A stretch of 64,000 nt of DNA, taken from positions 2,666,001 through 2,730,000 of the forward strand of contig JADKFS010000001.1 in NCBI GenBank assembly GCA_016717335.1, in the 5' to 3' direction. Origin of the DNA: Candidatus Ribeiella danica. Lineage in GTDB: Bacteria > Chloroflexota > Chloroflexia > Chloroflexales > Roseiflexaceae. Position 1 is the stretch's first letter. The number at the start of each line of letters is the position of its first letter. The notes beneath the pieces are model-generated. The model searched no databases and was not told where the DNA came from. It worked only from the letters and a program-made list of their open reading frames with translations. The translations under genes were made by a program, and so were the position numbers. Below are positions 27,574 to 36,572 of this stretch, in pieces.

Positions 27574-28271
27574 ACCAGAGCCCGACCATCTGTCCCTTTG
27601 CGGATCAAAGGTATTTGGCCATCTGTTAAATCCTGCTCAACCGCGATTACGATCATGATACCACGTTGAACTGGAATTCGTTTCCACACAGGAAAATAGG
27701 GGAAGAGCTCCTCATAGTTCCCAACACGATCGGTCAAATACGGGTAGAGTTTACGAGTTGGTAAGACAAGAACACCGCCTATGATTAGCTCGCGAATCAA
27801 TCCAAGCACGATCTTATTGAGAGATCGATGGCTTGAAGAGATGTTTCCTGTCTCCCACTCGAAGACGAAATCGCCGAGCGGTGTGCTTCGCACGGCATCG
27901 ACTTTGCCAGGTTTACTGGATTCCCTGATAAAGACAGGGGCTTCGATACGCCATCCGAACTTTTCCCGCAAGGCAATCATGCAACCGTCTTTGATTGGCT
28001 TTACTCCATTTCCGTGTAGCGCGGGGTTAATGATAAATTGATCCGAGCCGGGAGGCCATACGACTGCGTCTATGGCCTGATGGATCTCGGCATATATGGT
28101 TCGCCATTCTTCTGTTTCTGCAATGTCACCTCGGTTGATGAGCACTTCTTCATGGATAATTCTCATCTGAATATCCTGCAAGCTTTGTACTGATACTCTT
28201 GTGATTGTATCAGAGATCGGTGGTGGCTGATCAACACCGATCAGACAATCGGATGGGTACACGCGGAACAT
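27570..28271 (-). CDS. Type II restriction endonuclease, BamHI/BglII-like
   Basis: Protein of 233 residues (BamHI 213, BglII 223). The core stretch around residues 125-150 reads VDAVRSTPLGDFVFEWETGNI and continues SSSHRSLNK, giving an Asp (125 or 134) followed by E-x-E (138 and 140), then a conserved Ser/Arg/Lys helix and a GGVLVLP strand. This is the PD-ExE arrangement of the BamHI/BglII/BstYI group, whose members cut sequences containing GATC. Identification is by motif and by position next to a methyltransferase. The gene is convergent with the methyltransferase and shares four bases at the 3' end. The recognition sequence is not deducible, but a GATC core is the first guess. Confidence 0.75.
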   Translation of the reverse strand: MFRVYPSDCLIGVDQPPPISDTITRVSVQSLQDIQMRIIHEEVLINRGDIAETEEWRTIYAEIHQAIDAVVWPPGSDQFIINPALHGNGVKPIKDGCMIALREKFGWRIEAPVFIRESSKPGKVDAVRSTPLGDFVFEWETGNISSSHRSLNKIVLGLIRELIIGGVLVLPTRKLYPYLTDRVGNYEELFPYFPVWKRIPVQRGIMIVIAVEQDLTDGQIPLIRKGTDGRALV

Positions 28272-28518
28272 CTCTGCCTATGTGATTGCGTGGCATTGGA
28301 CTAGTACAAGGTTCCGGAAGCTCGTGTCGGGTTTGGGTGGCCACGATCGGTGCTGCGGTACTGCAGTTCCGTGGCCACAGAACCGCAGAACCAACGGGCG
28401 ACAACCAGCAACGAACGCCTGGAAAGCTGTACTAGCTGATGCTACACTTGCAGTGGTACGGCTGTGGAGGAGCGCAATAGACCTCTGCATCAGCCTCTCG
28501 GCGGCTCAGATAGCCTCC
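28272..28518. other. Intergenic with degenerate GGTTCTGTGG repeat
   Basis: About 250 bp at the right edge of the restriction-modification island. It contains a degenerate copy of the palindrome from 16842 (CCACAGAACCGCAGAACCAA near 28373-28394). No gene is supported. Confidence 0.5.
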
Positions 28519-29517
28519 TCAGCTATCGCGGCCCAGCTGCTCGGACTCCGCGCCGATCTTCCCGCGCAGCCGCTCGACGCCGCCGAAGGCGTACAGCGCG
28601 CCGCCGAGCAGGCTGGTGACCAGGCGCACCGCGAAGATCAGAAACGACACGGCCAGCGCGCTCTCGGCCGGCACGCCGGCCTGGCCGAGCAGGAGCACGA
28701 ACGTGCCCTCGCGCGCGCCCAGGCTGTTGAAGAAGATCGGCACTAGGCCGACGATGTCGCTGACCGGCACCATCAGCGCCACCAGCGCGGGTGGGACGCC
28801 GAGGCCCAGCGAGCGGGCGGCCACGTAGTTCTCGGCCACCCAGCTGAACTGGTAGCCGAACGCCAGCGCGATCACCAGCGCCAGGGCGGCCGGGTAGGCG
28901 TAGTAGGTCGCCATCGAGTCGGCGAACGAGCGCAGCCGCCGCCGCCACGAGAGCGCGTCCGGCAGCGGCAGGCGCGTCGCCAGGCGCACCAGCCAGGGCG
29001 CGGCGAAGGCGACCACCAGCCCGGCGGCGGCCACCAGCACGCACGCCACGACGCCAAGCAGCAGCTGCCCGCTCAGGGCGCCGGCGCGCAGCCCGAGCGC
29101 GGCCGCTGCGATCGCCGTGAGCGCCAGAAACCCAGTCACGCGCTCGACGAACACCGAGGCGATCGCGATCGCCGGGCGGCCGATCCGTCGGTTCAGGTAG
29201 TAGATCCGCACCGCGTCGCCGCCGATCATGGTCGGCAGGAAGTTGCTGAAGAACTGGCCGATCAGGTAGGTTCGCACCGTCCAGCCATACGGCACCGGCT
29301 GGCCTGAGGCGCGCAGCAGCAGCCACCACTTGAGCGAGCTGATCAGCACGCCGCCGAGCTGCAGGGCCAGCGCCAGCCACAGCAGCGGCTGACTGACGCC
29401 GCCCCACAGCTGCAGCAGCCGCGCCACGTTGACCTGGCTGAGCAGGTACAGCAGCAGGCCGGCGCTCACCACGAGCTGAGCGACGACGAGGAGCGTGCGG
29501 TTGCGGCGTTTGTTCAT
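28519..29517 (-). CDS. LPG-synthase-type multi-helix membrane protein (UPF0104)
   Basis: Integral membrane protein of 332 residues with about eight helices, of the lysylphosphatidylglycerol-synthase transmembrane family. Recognisable segments are the N-terminal SAGLLLYLLSQVN, the LKWWLLLRA and FFSNFLPTMIGGDAVRIYYL loop (GGD with the adjacent Arg), and the GLVPIFFNSLGAREG loop near residue 255. Members outside MprF lack the catalytic domain and are often found with glycosyltransferases, where a lipid flippase role has been proposed. It is the last gene of a reverse-strand operon with a GT-C-like protein (40 bp upstream) and a GT2 enzyme. Confidence 0.85.
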   Translation of the reverse strand: MNKRRNRTLLVVAQLVVSAGLLLYLLSQVNVARLLQLWGGVSQPLLWLALALQLGGVLISSLKWWLLLRASGQPVPYGWTVRTYLIGQFFSNFLPTMIGGDAVRIYYLNRRIGRPAIAIASVFVERVTGFLALTAIAAAALGLRAGALSGQLLLGVVACVLVAAAGLVVAFAAPWLVRLATRLPLPDALSWRRRLRSFADSMATYYAYPAALALVIALAFGYQFSWVAENYVAARSLGLGVPPALVALMVPVSDIVGLVPIFFNSLGAREGTFVLLLGQAGVPAESALAVSFLIFAVRLVTSLLGGALYAFGGVERLRGKIGAESEQLGRDS

Positions 29518-29557
29518 CGTCTATGCCGTTTCGGTCAATCATCATCCATAGTGGCTG

Positions 29558-31558
29558 TCACGGTGGGGACAACGCCCGCCGTCGATCGGGGGCAGCGGCG
29601 GCTCCTGGGTCGCGCCAGCTCGTCACAAGCAGGTGTCCGACCAGCGCCGCCAGAACGACCAGGTTGACCGCCGCGATTGTCACGGGCAGCGGCGATGACG
29701 CGATCGCCGCCGTCGCGGCCGGGCTGAAGCCGCTCAGCGCCCCGAGCGTGTTCAGCGTCGCGCTGGCGACCAGGATGACGTAGGCGATCAGCACGCGCCC
29801 ATCGCTCGGCGCGCGCAGGGCCAGGAACGCCAGCGAGAAGAACAGGTAGCGCTCGTGGATCTGTGTGGGGAGCATGAAGAACGCGAGCGCCACCACCGCG
29901 GCGGCCTCCACCCGCGCCGGGCCGTCGTTCCGCCGCCACAGCGCCGCGCACGCGAGCAGCGCCGCGCCGCCCAGCAACAGCATGCCGACCAGCCGGTAGC
30001 TCAGCGGCCCCAGCGCCCGGTCGAGGTCGGAGCGGCCCGCGCCCAGCGTCACCAGGTACCACAGGTTGTAGGCGCGATTGGTGATCTGCGGGAAGCGCCC
30101 GACCGCGCCGATGTAGGCCTGCGCCATGCCCGGCCCCTGGCCCGCCAGCGCCATCGGCGCGCCGCCGGCCGCCAGCAGCGCCGCCGCAAGCGCGCCGCCC
30201 TGGGCCACGCTGCGGCAGCCGTGCCGCCGCAGCGTGGCGACGAAGAGCACCGGCGCGAAGATGATCGCCTGCGTCTTGATCAGCAGCGCGACCGCCCAGC
30301 AGGCCCAGCTCCAGCGGCCGCCCGACCAGTCGAGCAGCGTCACCATACCCAGCAGCGGCAGGAGCAGGATCGCGTCGACCTGGCCCCACCAGGCCACCAC
30401 CATCCAGACCGGCGGGGCGAAGGTGTACAGCGCCGCGATGATCGCCGCGCCGCGCGCCGCGCGCCAGCGCCGACCCCAGGCGTAGATCAGCGCCACCGTG
30501 AACAGGTCGGCCAGCAGGCCGGGCAGCTTGATCAGGATCAGTGTCGGCGGCGGCAGCGGGTCGGCGAACCCGCCGCCCAGCAGCGGAACGAGCCGGCTGA
30601 AGCCGAGCAGCCAGTACAGCCGCAGCGGCATGTAGTCGCCGTCCTGGCCATAAGCGCCGGCCAGCCCGCTCGCGTACAGCGCGCCCATCCGCCGCCCCGA
30701 GAGCTCGAGGTCGCCGACCGGGTCGGGCGCGGCCAGCCAGGGCAGGCGCACGCACAGCGCCGCCCCGATCAGCGCGGCGACGATCAGCCAGTCGCGCCGC
30801 GTCAGCCTGGCCCTTGGCTGTTCCGGCGAGGGCACGGGCGGCCAGATCCGCTCAAGCGCGACGGCTGCCAGGCCGGCCGCGCCCACCAGCAGCAGCAGCT
30901 GGCCGAGCAGGCCGTAGCGCCACAGCCCGGCGACCTGCCACAGCAGCGCCAGGATCTGGAAGGCCAGCACGCCCGCGGCCGCGTAGGCGCGCCGCAGGCC
31001 GGCCTGCCGCAGCAGCAGGTAGAGCCCGGCCGTGGCAATCGCCAGCGCCAGCGGCACCCTGCTTGGGGCGGTCCCGCCGCCGGCAATGCGCATATCTCCG
31101 ACGACCAGGCCAAGCTCGCGATTGCCGGCGGCCACCAGCGGCGCGTCGAGCTGCAGCGCCACCCGCTCGCCGCCTGTCGCAGGCAGCGCCAGCAGGTAGC
31201 TGCGCGGCTCGGGCCGCACCGTGAACGCGACCGCCGACTCGCCGGCCCGCGCCTGCGCCGGGACCGATCGCCCCGGCCCGCCCGCCAGCACGGCCCGCAG
31301 CACAGCAGGGCCGCCGGGGTTCGGCAGCCTGAGCGTGGCAGGGCCGCGGGTCCAGCGGTACAGCCCCGGCCGGTCGGCGAACTGCTCGACCTCGTGAAAG
31401 CCGTCCAGCGGCAGCATGACCGGCTGCGCGTCGATCGGCAGCCCGGCCGCGCGCGGGGCGCGGTAGGCCAGCTGCGGCAGCGCGAGCGCCGCGACGATCA
31501 GCGCCAGCAGCACGATCAGCTCGCGGGCCGGCTGGCGGGGCCGAAGTGACTGTATCAA
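29558..31558 (-). CDS. GT-C-fold membrane glycosyltransferase-like protein
   Basis: Membrane protein of 666 residues with about a dozen helices in the second half and a soluble beta-rich N-terminal part after the first helix. The first long loop after residue 270 contains DPVGDLELSGRRM, where acidic residues of GT-C enzymes sit, followed by the LYWLLGFSRLVPLLGG helix and KLPGLLADLFTVALIYAWGRRW, as in GT87/GT39-like mannosyltransferases that take sugar from polyprenyl phosphate. The start is a TTG at 31558, 12 bp after the GT2 stop, with GAGAAG before it; no ATG is near. Acceptor and sugar are unknown. Confidence 0.8.
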   Translation of the reverse strand: MIQSLRPRQPARELIVLLALIVAALALPQLAYRAPRAAGLPIDAQPVMLPLDGFHEVEQFADRPGLYRWTRGPATLRLPNPGGPAVLRAVLAGGPGRSVPAQARAGESAVAFTVRPEPRSYLLALPATGGERVALQLDAPLVAAGNRELGLVVGDMRIAGGGTAPSRVPLALAIATAGLYLLLRQAGLRRAYAAAGVLAFQILALLWQVAGLWRYGLLGQLLLLVGAAGLAAVALERIWPPVPSPEQPRARLTRRDWLIVAALIGAALCVRLPWLAAPDPVGDLELSGRRMGALYASGLAGAYGQDGDYMPLRLYWLLGFSRLVPLLGGGFADPLPPPTLILIKLPGLLADLFTVALIYAWGRRWRAARGAAIIAALYTFAPPVWMVVAWWGQVDAILLLPLLGMVTLLDWSGGRWSWACWAVALLIKTQAIIFAPVLFVATLRRHGCRSVAQGGALAAALLAAGGAPMALAGQGPGMAQAYIGAVGRFPQITNRAYNLWYLVTLGAGRSDLDRALGPLSYRLVGMLLLGGAALLACAALWRRNDGPARVEAAAVVALAFFMLPTQIHERYLFFSLAFLALRAPSDGRVLIAYVILVASATLNTLGALSGFSPAATAAIASSPLPVTIAAVNLVVLAALVGHLLVTSWRDPGAAAAPDRRRALSPP

Positions 31559-31570
31559 GGGAGAATCTTC

Positions 31571-32557
31571 TCAGCCGGACGGCTGATCATCGCCGTTCAG
31601 CTCCTCGCGGACGCGGTAGATGGCGTTCTGGCCGCCGCCCATCGAGCGGACGATCATCTCGCCCAGCAGCCCGATGCTGATGAACTGCATCCCCAGCACC
31701 ATCAGCAGCAGGCCGAGCAGCGTGAGCGGCCGGTCGGAGATCGGCTGCGCGAGCACCACTCGCACGAAGCCCAGGTAGCCCAGGATCAGCCCGCCCAGGC
31801 CGCCGAACAGGATGCCCAGCAGGCCAAAGATCTGCATCGGCCGGGTCGCGTAGCTCAGCAGGAAGCGCACGGTCAGCAAGTCGAGGATCACCCGCAGCGT
31901 CCGGCCGATCCCATACTTCGACTTGCCGTAGCGCCGCGGCGCGTGGTTGACCGGCAGCTCGGCGACGGTGACGCCCTGCCAGCTGGCGATCGCCGGGATG
32001 AAGCGGTGCAGCTCGCCGTAGAGCTGCAGATCCTGCACGACCTCGCGGCGGTACGCCTTGAGCGAGCAGCCGTAGTCGTGCAGCTGCAGGCCTGTGACCC
32101 ACGAGATCAGGCGGTTCGCGATGATCGACGGCAGGCGCCGGTTCCAGAACGGGTCCTGCCGGCGCGCGCGCCAGCCGCTGACGACATCGTAGCCCTCGTC
32201 GATCTTCTCGAGCAGGCGCGGGATGTCGGCCGGGTCGTTCTGCAAGTCGGCGTCGATCGTCACGACGACCTGGCCGCGGGCGCGCTCGAAGCCGGCCGTG
32301 AAGGCGGCCGTCTGCCCGAAGTTGCGCCGCAGCCGCACCACCCGCAGGCGCCGGTCGTCGCGCGCCAGGTCGCGCAGCAGCGCGAAGCTGCGGTCGCGGC
32401 TGCCGTCGTCGACGGCGATAATCTCGTAGCTGGCGATCGTGGCCAGCGCGCCGGTCAGGCGCTCGTACAGCAGCGCGACGTTCTCTTCCTCGTCGTAGAT
32501 CGGTATGACGACCGAGAGAGAGGGGGCCGGCTGCTCCGCCACGGGGCGCGCGCTCAT
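31571..32557 (-). CDS. GT2 glycosyltransferase, polyprenyl-phosphate sugar synthase type
   Basis: Protein of about 328 residues. The N-terminal GT-A domain carries VVIPIYDEEENV, the DADLQNDP catalytic/metal motif, and DYGCSLKAYRREV; two helices near residues 240-300 anchor it in the membrane, as in the ArnC/GtrB/DPM-like group that attaches a sugar to polyprenyl phosphate. The ATG at 32557 follows GAGGGCGC and is preferred over the longer frame. As first gene of the operon it would supply the lipid-linked donor for the GT-C protein downstream, with the UPF0104 protein possibly moving the donor across the membrane. The sugar is unknown. Confidence 0.9.
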   Translation of the reverse strand: MSARPVAEQPAPSLSVVIPIYDEEENVALLYERLTGALATIASYEIIAVDDGSRDRSFALLRDLARDDRRLRVVRLRRNFGQTAAFTAGFERARGQVVVTIDADLQNDPADIPRLLEKIDEGYDVVSGWRARRQDPFWNRRLPSIIANRLISWVTGLQLHDYGCSLKAYRREVVQDLQLYGELHRFIPAIASWQGVTVAELPVNHAPRRYGKSKYGIGRTLRVILDLLTVRFLLSYATRPMQIFGLLGILFGGLGGLILGYLGFVRVVLAQPISDRPLTLLGLLLMVLGMQFISIGLLGEMIVRSMGGGQNAIYRVREELNGDDQPSG

Positions 32558-32940
32558 CGTGCGCCCTCGCTCATCGGCGATCTTGGTAGCGTACACGTTT
32601 GATCCATCTTCACAGCCGGCGCGGGATCACGGCGCGCTTCGCGGATAGGGTCTCGATCCGCGGCCAGCCCTGCCGGCGCTGCTCTGCCACACGCATTGTC
32701 GCACGCCGCCGAGTATACCATACCTCGGGGCGGCGGCGGCGGGGCGCTGCGCCCAGCCCCCTCCGGCAAACGATGCTACCTCAGCTGCAGCGCTGGTGGC
32801 ACATGCCTGGCACCATTCCGATCGGACCGGAGGCCACCCACCACGTGTGGTTTCAGCCGGGCATGCGCGCCAAGCGCTGAACGTGAGCCTGCGTCATTTT
32901 GGGCTCCAGGCGCGCAAGCCCCCGGACACCTAACAATGTA
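32558..32940. other. GC-rich divergent intergenic region
   Basis: About 380 bp between divergent genes. It holds a GCGGCGGCGGCGGGGCGC run and a stretch (near 32872-32930, AAGCGCT...TTTTGGGCTCCAGG...AAGCCCCC) that is loosely similar to 61660-61715. No coding frame is supported. Confidence 0.5.
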
Positions 32941-32969
32941 TTGCATCCGATCCAGGATCGCGATATAAT
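32941..32969 (+). promoter_or_regulatory. Sigma-70-type promoter of the radical SAM gene
   Basis: TTGCAT (32941-32946), 17-bp spacer, perfect TATAAT (32964-32969), 36 bp before the start codon. Confidence 0.65.
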
Positions 32970-33005
32970 ACCCGCACATCTGTTTCACTAAGCCGGGGGT
33001 GTGCG

Positions 33006-34166
33006 ATGAGCACGACGATCATCATGGAGCCGGATATCCAGCAGAAGCTGGCGATCCTCGGCGGCGAGGCCTCCGACGACGTGACCGACGTGCCCGCCAC
33101 GCAGAGCATCCAGCAGGGCATCACCCACGCCACCGGCTTCATCTACAACGCCAAGCCGGAGGGCGGCGGCACGTCGCGGCTGTTCAAGGTGCTGCAGACC
33201 AACGCCTGCCGCTACGCCTGCAAGTACTGCTTCACCTCCTGCGCGATCAAGCGCAAGCGCACCACCTTCAAGCCCGACGAGCTGGCGACTACCTTCGTCT
33301 CGCTCCAGCGCGCGCGGCGCGTCGACGGGCTGTTCCTCTCCTCCGGCATCGTGCCCGACGCCGACACCACCATGGAGAAGATGCTCGCGACCGTCGAGCG
33401 GCTGCGGCTCAGAGATGGCTACACCGGCTACATCCACCTCAAGCTCATCCCCGGCGCGTCGTTCGAGTACGTCGAGCGGGCGGTCGAGCTAGCGGATCGT
33501 GTATCCCTGAATCTCGAAGCGCCCAACCAGGCGCGGCTGCGCGACCTCGCGCCCGACAAGGAGTTCGCGAGCAGCATGTGGGGCCGCATGGCCTGGGCGG
33601 CCGAGCTGATGCGCCGCGCGCGCGCCGAGGGCCGCAAGGCGGCCAAGAGTCTGACCACGCAGTTCGTCGTCGGCGCGGCCGGCGAGAGCGACCGCGAGCT
33701 GCTGGATACGATCGACCGCGCGCATCGCGAGCTGGGGCTGTGGCGCGCGTACTTCTCGGCCTTCCACCCGATCGAGCGCTCGCCCTTCGCCGACATGCCC
33801 GCCGAAGATCCGACGCGCGCCTTGCGCCTGTACCAGGCCGACTTCATGCTGCGCGACTACGGCTTCCACGCCGCCGACCTACCCTTCGACGACGCTGGGC
33901 TGCTGCCGCGCGACCGCACGCCCAAGCAGGCCTGGGCCGAGCGGCATCTGCATGAGCCAATCGAGGTCAACCGTGCGTCGCGCCTGGCGCTGCTGAAGGT
34001 GCCGGGGATCGGCCCGAAGAGCGCCGACCGGATCATCGCCGCCCGCCGCGAGGCGCGCCTGCGCGACCTAGCGCAGCTGCGCGCACTGGGCGTCACCACG
34101 GCCTGGGCCGCGCCGTACGTGCTACTCGATGGGCGACGAGCGGCTGTGCAGTTGCGGCTGTGGTAA
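33006..34166 (+). CDS. Radical SAM protein with C-terminal helix-hairpin-helix (DNA modification/repair type)
   Basis: Protein of 386 residues. The 4Fe-4S site is CRYACKYC with Cys at about 68, 72 and 75 (CX3CX2C), in the NACRYACKYCFTSC context of the TIGR03916-like group annotated as putative DNA modification/repair radical SAM proteins. A helix-hairpin-helix motif (VPGIGPKSADRII) near residues 327-340 supports DNA binding. In other genomes this family sits beside a uracil-DNA-glycosylase-like partner; none is near here. The last 13 residues differ from the reading preserved in a degraded copy of the 3' end at 36808-36934. Confidence 0.9.
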   Translation: MSTTIIMEPDIQQKLAILGGEASDDVTDVPATQSIQQGITHATGFIYNAKPEGGGTSRLFKVLQTNACRYACKYCFTSCAIKRKRTTFKPDELATTFVSLQRARRVDGLFLSSGIVPDADTTMEKMLATVERLRLRDGYTGYIHLKLIPGASFEYVERAVELADRVSLNLEAPNQARLRDLAPDKEFASSMWGRMAWAAELMRRARAEGRKAAKSLTTQFVVGAAGESDRELLDTIDRAHRELGLWRAYFSAFHPIERSPFADMPAEDPTRALRLYQADFMLRDYGFHAADLPFDDAGLLPRDRTPKQAWAERHLHEPIEVNRASRLALLKVPGIGPKSADRIIAARREARLRDLAQLRALGVTTAWAAPYVLLDGRRAAVQLRLW

Positions 34167-34208
34167 TCAACCCACTTAATGCCAATTGTCTGGCGTCGGC
34201 GGAAATGG

Positions 34209-34241
34209 TGCGCGCCCCTGGAAATTTCTTAGGGGCGCGCA
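34209..34241. terminator. Hairpin between convergent genes
   Basis: TGCGCGCCCCT and AGGGGCGCGCA make a perfect 11-bp stem around an 11-base AT-rich loop, between the radical SAM gene (+) and the surface protein gene (-). Confidence 0.6.
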
Positions 34242-34259
34242 GTTGAAACCGAGCGAGGT

Positions 34260-36572
34260 TTACGGAATATTCGTTTGCGTGTCGCCCTCGGCGACGATGT
34301 AGTCGCTCGCGGTATCGGTACCCTGGCCGCCGTCAAAACGGTCGGCACCGCTCCCGCCGATGAGCGTGTCGTTGCCGCGCCCACCGCACAAGAGGTCGAT
34401 CCCACCTTTACCAGTCAGCGTGTCGTCGCCGTTCTGCCCGAACAGGATGTCGGCACCATCCGTGCCCGCGAGCGCGTCGTTGCCGTTGCCACCCGCATGT
34501 AAGGTCACGGTCACGCTGCTAGTCAGTTGCCCATCGCTGACAGTGAAGGTGATTACTGCCATGCCGGTCTTGCCACTCACCGCCGTGATGGTTGCAGTGC
34601 GGCTAGTGCCCGTACCGCTGATGGTGATGTTGTTAATCGGCACCAGCGCGCTGTTTGAGGTCGTGATGTTGAGTTGCAGACTGCCGAGCGAAGTATCGGT
34701 ATCGGCCAACACCAGTTTGGCCTGCCCGCTGGTGTCGCTCACACACGCGCCGCCCGCAGCAACCGCAATCGTTGGCGTATCATTGACCGCAGTCACCGTC
34801 AGGTTGACCGTCGCCACATTCGAATCGTTCGTGCCGTCATTGACCTTGTAGGTGAAGCTATCCGAGCCGTTGTAATTCGCCGCAGGGGTGTAGGTGAAGC
34901 TGCCGTTGGCGTTGAGTGTGACGCTGCCGTGGGCGGGGTCGCTCACCTTCACCGCCGTGAGCGTATTGCCCTCGACGTCACTGTCGTTGCCCAGCACGCC
35001 CGGCGCATTAATGGTGAGCGCCGTGTCCTCATTCGTGCTGTAGCTGTCGCCTGTAGCGATTGGCGCGTCGTTGACCGCATTCACAGTCAGGTTGACCGTC
35101 GCCGCGTTCGAGTCGACGGTACCGTCGTTGGCCTTGTAGGTGAAGCTGTCCGGGCCGTTGTAGTTGGCCGCCGGGGTGTAGGTGAAGCTACCGTTGCTGT
35201 TGAGCGTGACGGCGCCGTGAGCCGGATCGCTGACCTTGATGGCCGTAAGGGTATTGTTATCGGCGTCGGTGTCGTTGGCGAGCACGTTGCCTGTGAGGGC
35301 CGTGTCCTCATTTGTACTGAAGCTGTCGTTGTTGGCGACGGGCGCAACGTTCTCAGCCACGTCGGTGACGTTGATCGTGAAGCTCTTGACAACGGTTAAG
35401 CCGAGATCATCCGTCAACTGCACGAGGATGGAGTAGCTGGTCTTGGTCTCGTAGTCAAATCTCGCAGCGGTCTTGAGGGTATCGCCGCTGATGGTGAAGC
35501 TGGCGTTATCGGTGCTACCTGCGCCGCTGACGAGCGCGTAGGTGTAGCTGCCGCCAAAGGCGTTGGTGGATAACCTGCCAACCGTTGTGCCTGCGGGCTG
35601 TTCCTCGGCCACGCTGGAGGGATTGAGGCTGATATCGTCGGGGACAGAGAAGAAATCACAGGTGCGGTCGTCGGTCCGATTGCCGCCGTCGTCGCTGCTG
35701 AGGTCTATGAGACCGCCACAGTTCCCGCCTGGCCGGTTGTTGGTGAGCGTCGTGTTCCTCAGGCTCAACTGGTTGCTGAGCGCCCAGATGCCGCCGCCTT
35801 CCTCAGAGGCGGTGTTGCCGGAGAAGGTGCTGTTGGATATCGTCGTTGCGGTGTCGAGCTCGAAGATGCCGCCGCCTTCGGAGGCGCTGTTGGAGGAGAA
35901 GGTGCTGCCAGACACCGTCAGCGTACCGTCGAGGCTATCGATGCCGCCGCCATCGGTGGAGGCGCTATTGCCCGAGAAGGTACTGCCAGACACGGTCACC
36001 GTACCACTGATATTCTCGATGCCGCCCCCGTCGAAGGCGCTGTTGGAGGAGAAGGTGCTGCCAGACACCGTCAGCGTGCCATCAACGTTCAAGATGGCAG
36101 CGCCGAAGTGGCCGCTATTGCCCGAGAATGTGCTGCCAGACACCGTCAGCGTGCCTCTGTTCGCGATGCCGCCGCCGTTGTCGGAGGTGCCGACGTTGCC
36201 ATTGGCCACGGTGACGCCGCTGAGGTTCAGCGTGCTGCCCGCATTCACTTGGAACACGCGCACGGCGTTGTTCCCGCTGATGGTCAACTGGCCTGCGCCG
36301 GGTCCCGTGATCGTCAGGTTCTTGTCGATCGTCAGCTGGCTCGCCAGCGTGATCGTGCAGGGGCAGCCACTCAAGTTGAAGGTGATCGTGTCGCCGGAGG
36401 CCGCGTCGGCGATCGCCTGGCGCAGCGAGCCAGCGCCGCTATCGGCGGTGCTCGTCACTGTGAGGCTGGCGGCACGAGCGGTGGGTGTGGTCAGTCCGAC
36501 CAACGCCAGCACCAGTGCGAGGGCCGCGGCGAGTTGCCCGAGGCGCAACAGCGTGGTGTGATAGCCGTTCAT
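34260..36572 (-). CDS. Large secreted Ca-binding surface protein (beta-helix, cadherin, Ig-like, RTX)
   Basis: Protein of 770 residues from the ATG at 36572 (AAAGGAAG upstream). Parts in order: signal peptide to about residue 34; a right-handed beta-helix region to about 300 opening with LTVTSTADSGAGSLRQAI (choice-of-anchor Q type) and repeating TVSGSTFSGNSA; a cadherin-like unit with SVAEEQPAGTTVG; two tandem-95 type Ig-like repeats with NDSFSTNEDTALTGNVLAND and YTPAANYNG; a further beta domain; and at the end RTX nonapeptides (GGxGxD, e.g. GGRGNDTLIGGSGADRF). Such proteins are exported and fold with calcium, usually as adhesins. The RTX end suggests type I-like export in diderms, which is unexpected if the host is monoderm. 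Confidence 0.85.
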   Translation of the reverse strand: MNGYHTTLLRLGQLAAALALVLALVGLTTPTARAASLTVTSTADSGAGSLRQAIADAASGDTITFNLSGCPCTITLASQLTIDKNLTITGPGAGQLTISGNNAVRVFQVNAGSTLNLSGVTVANGNVGTSDNGGGIANRGTLTVSGSTFSGNSGHFGAAILNVDGTLTVSGSTFSSNSAFDGGGIENISGTVTVSGSTFSGNSASTDGGGIDSLDGTLTVSGSTFSSNSASEGGGIFELDTATTISNSTFSGNTASEEGGGIWALSNQLSLRNTTLTNNRPGGNCGGLIDLSSDDGGNRTDDRTCDFFSVPDDISLNPSSVAEEQPAGTTVGRLSTNAFGGSYTYALVSGAGSTDNASFTISGDTLKTAARFDYETKTSYSILVQLTDDLGLTVVKSFTINVTDVAENVAPVANNDSFSTNEDTALTGNVLANDTDADNNTLTAIKVSDPAHGAVTLNSNGSFTYTPAANYNGPDSFTYKANDGTVDSNAATVNLTVNAVNDAPIATGDSYSTNEDTALTINAPGVLGNDSDVEGNTLTAVKVSDPAHGSVTLNANGSFTYTPAANYNGSDSFTYKVNDGTNDSNVATVNLTVTAVNDTPTIAVAAGGACVSDTSGQAKLVLADTDTSLGSLQLNITTSNSALVPINNITISGTGTSRTATITAVSGKTGMAVITFTVSDGQLTSSVTVTLHAGGNGNDALAGTDGADILFGQNGDDTLTGKGGIDLLCGGRGNDTLIGGSGADRFDGGQGTDTASDYIVAEGDTQTNIP

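Noticed and set aside
29855..31549. Open frame of 564 codons opposite the GT-C-like gene
   Set aside because: Low-complexity antisense shadow; the reverse-strand gene has membrane helices and operon context.
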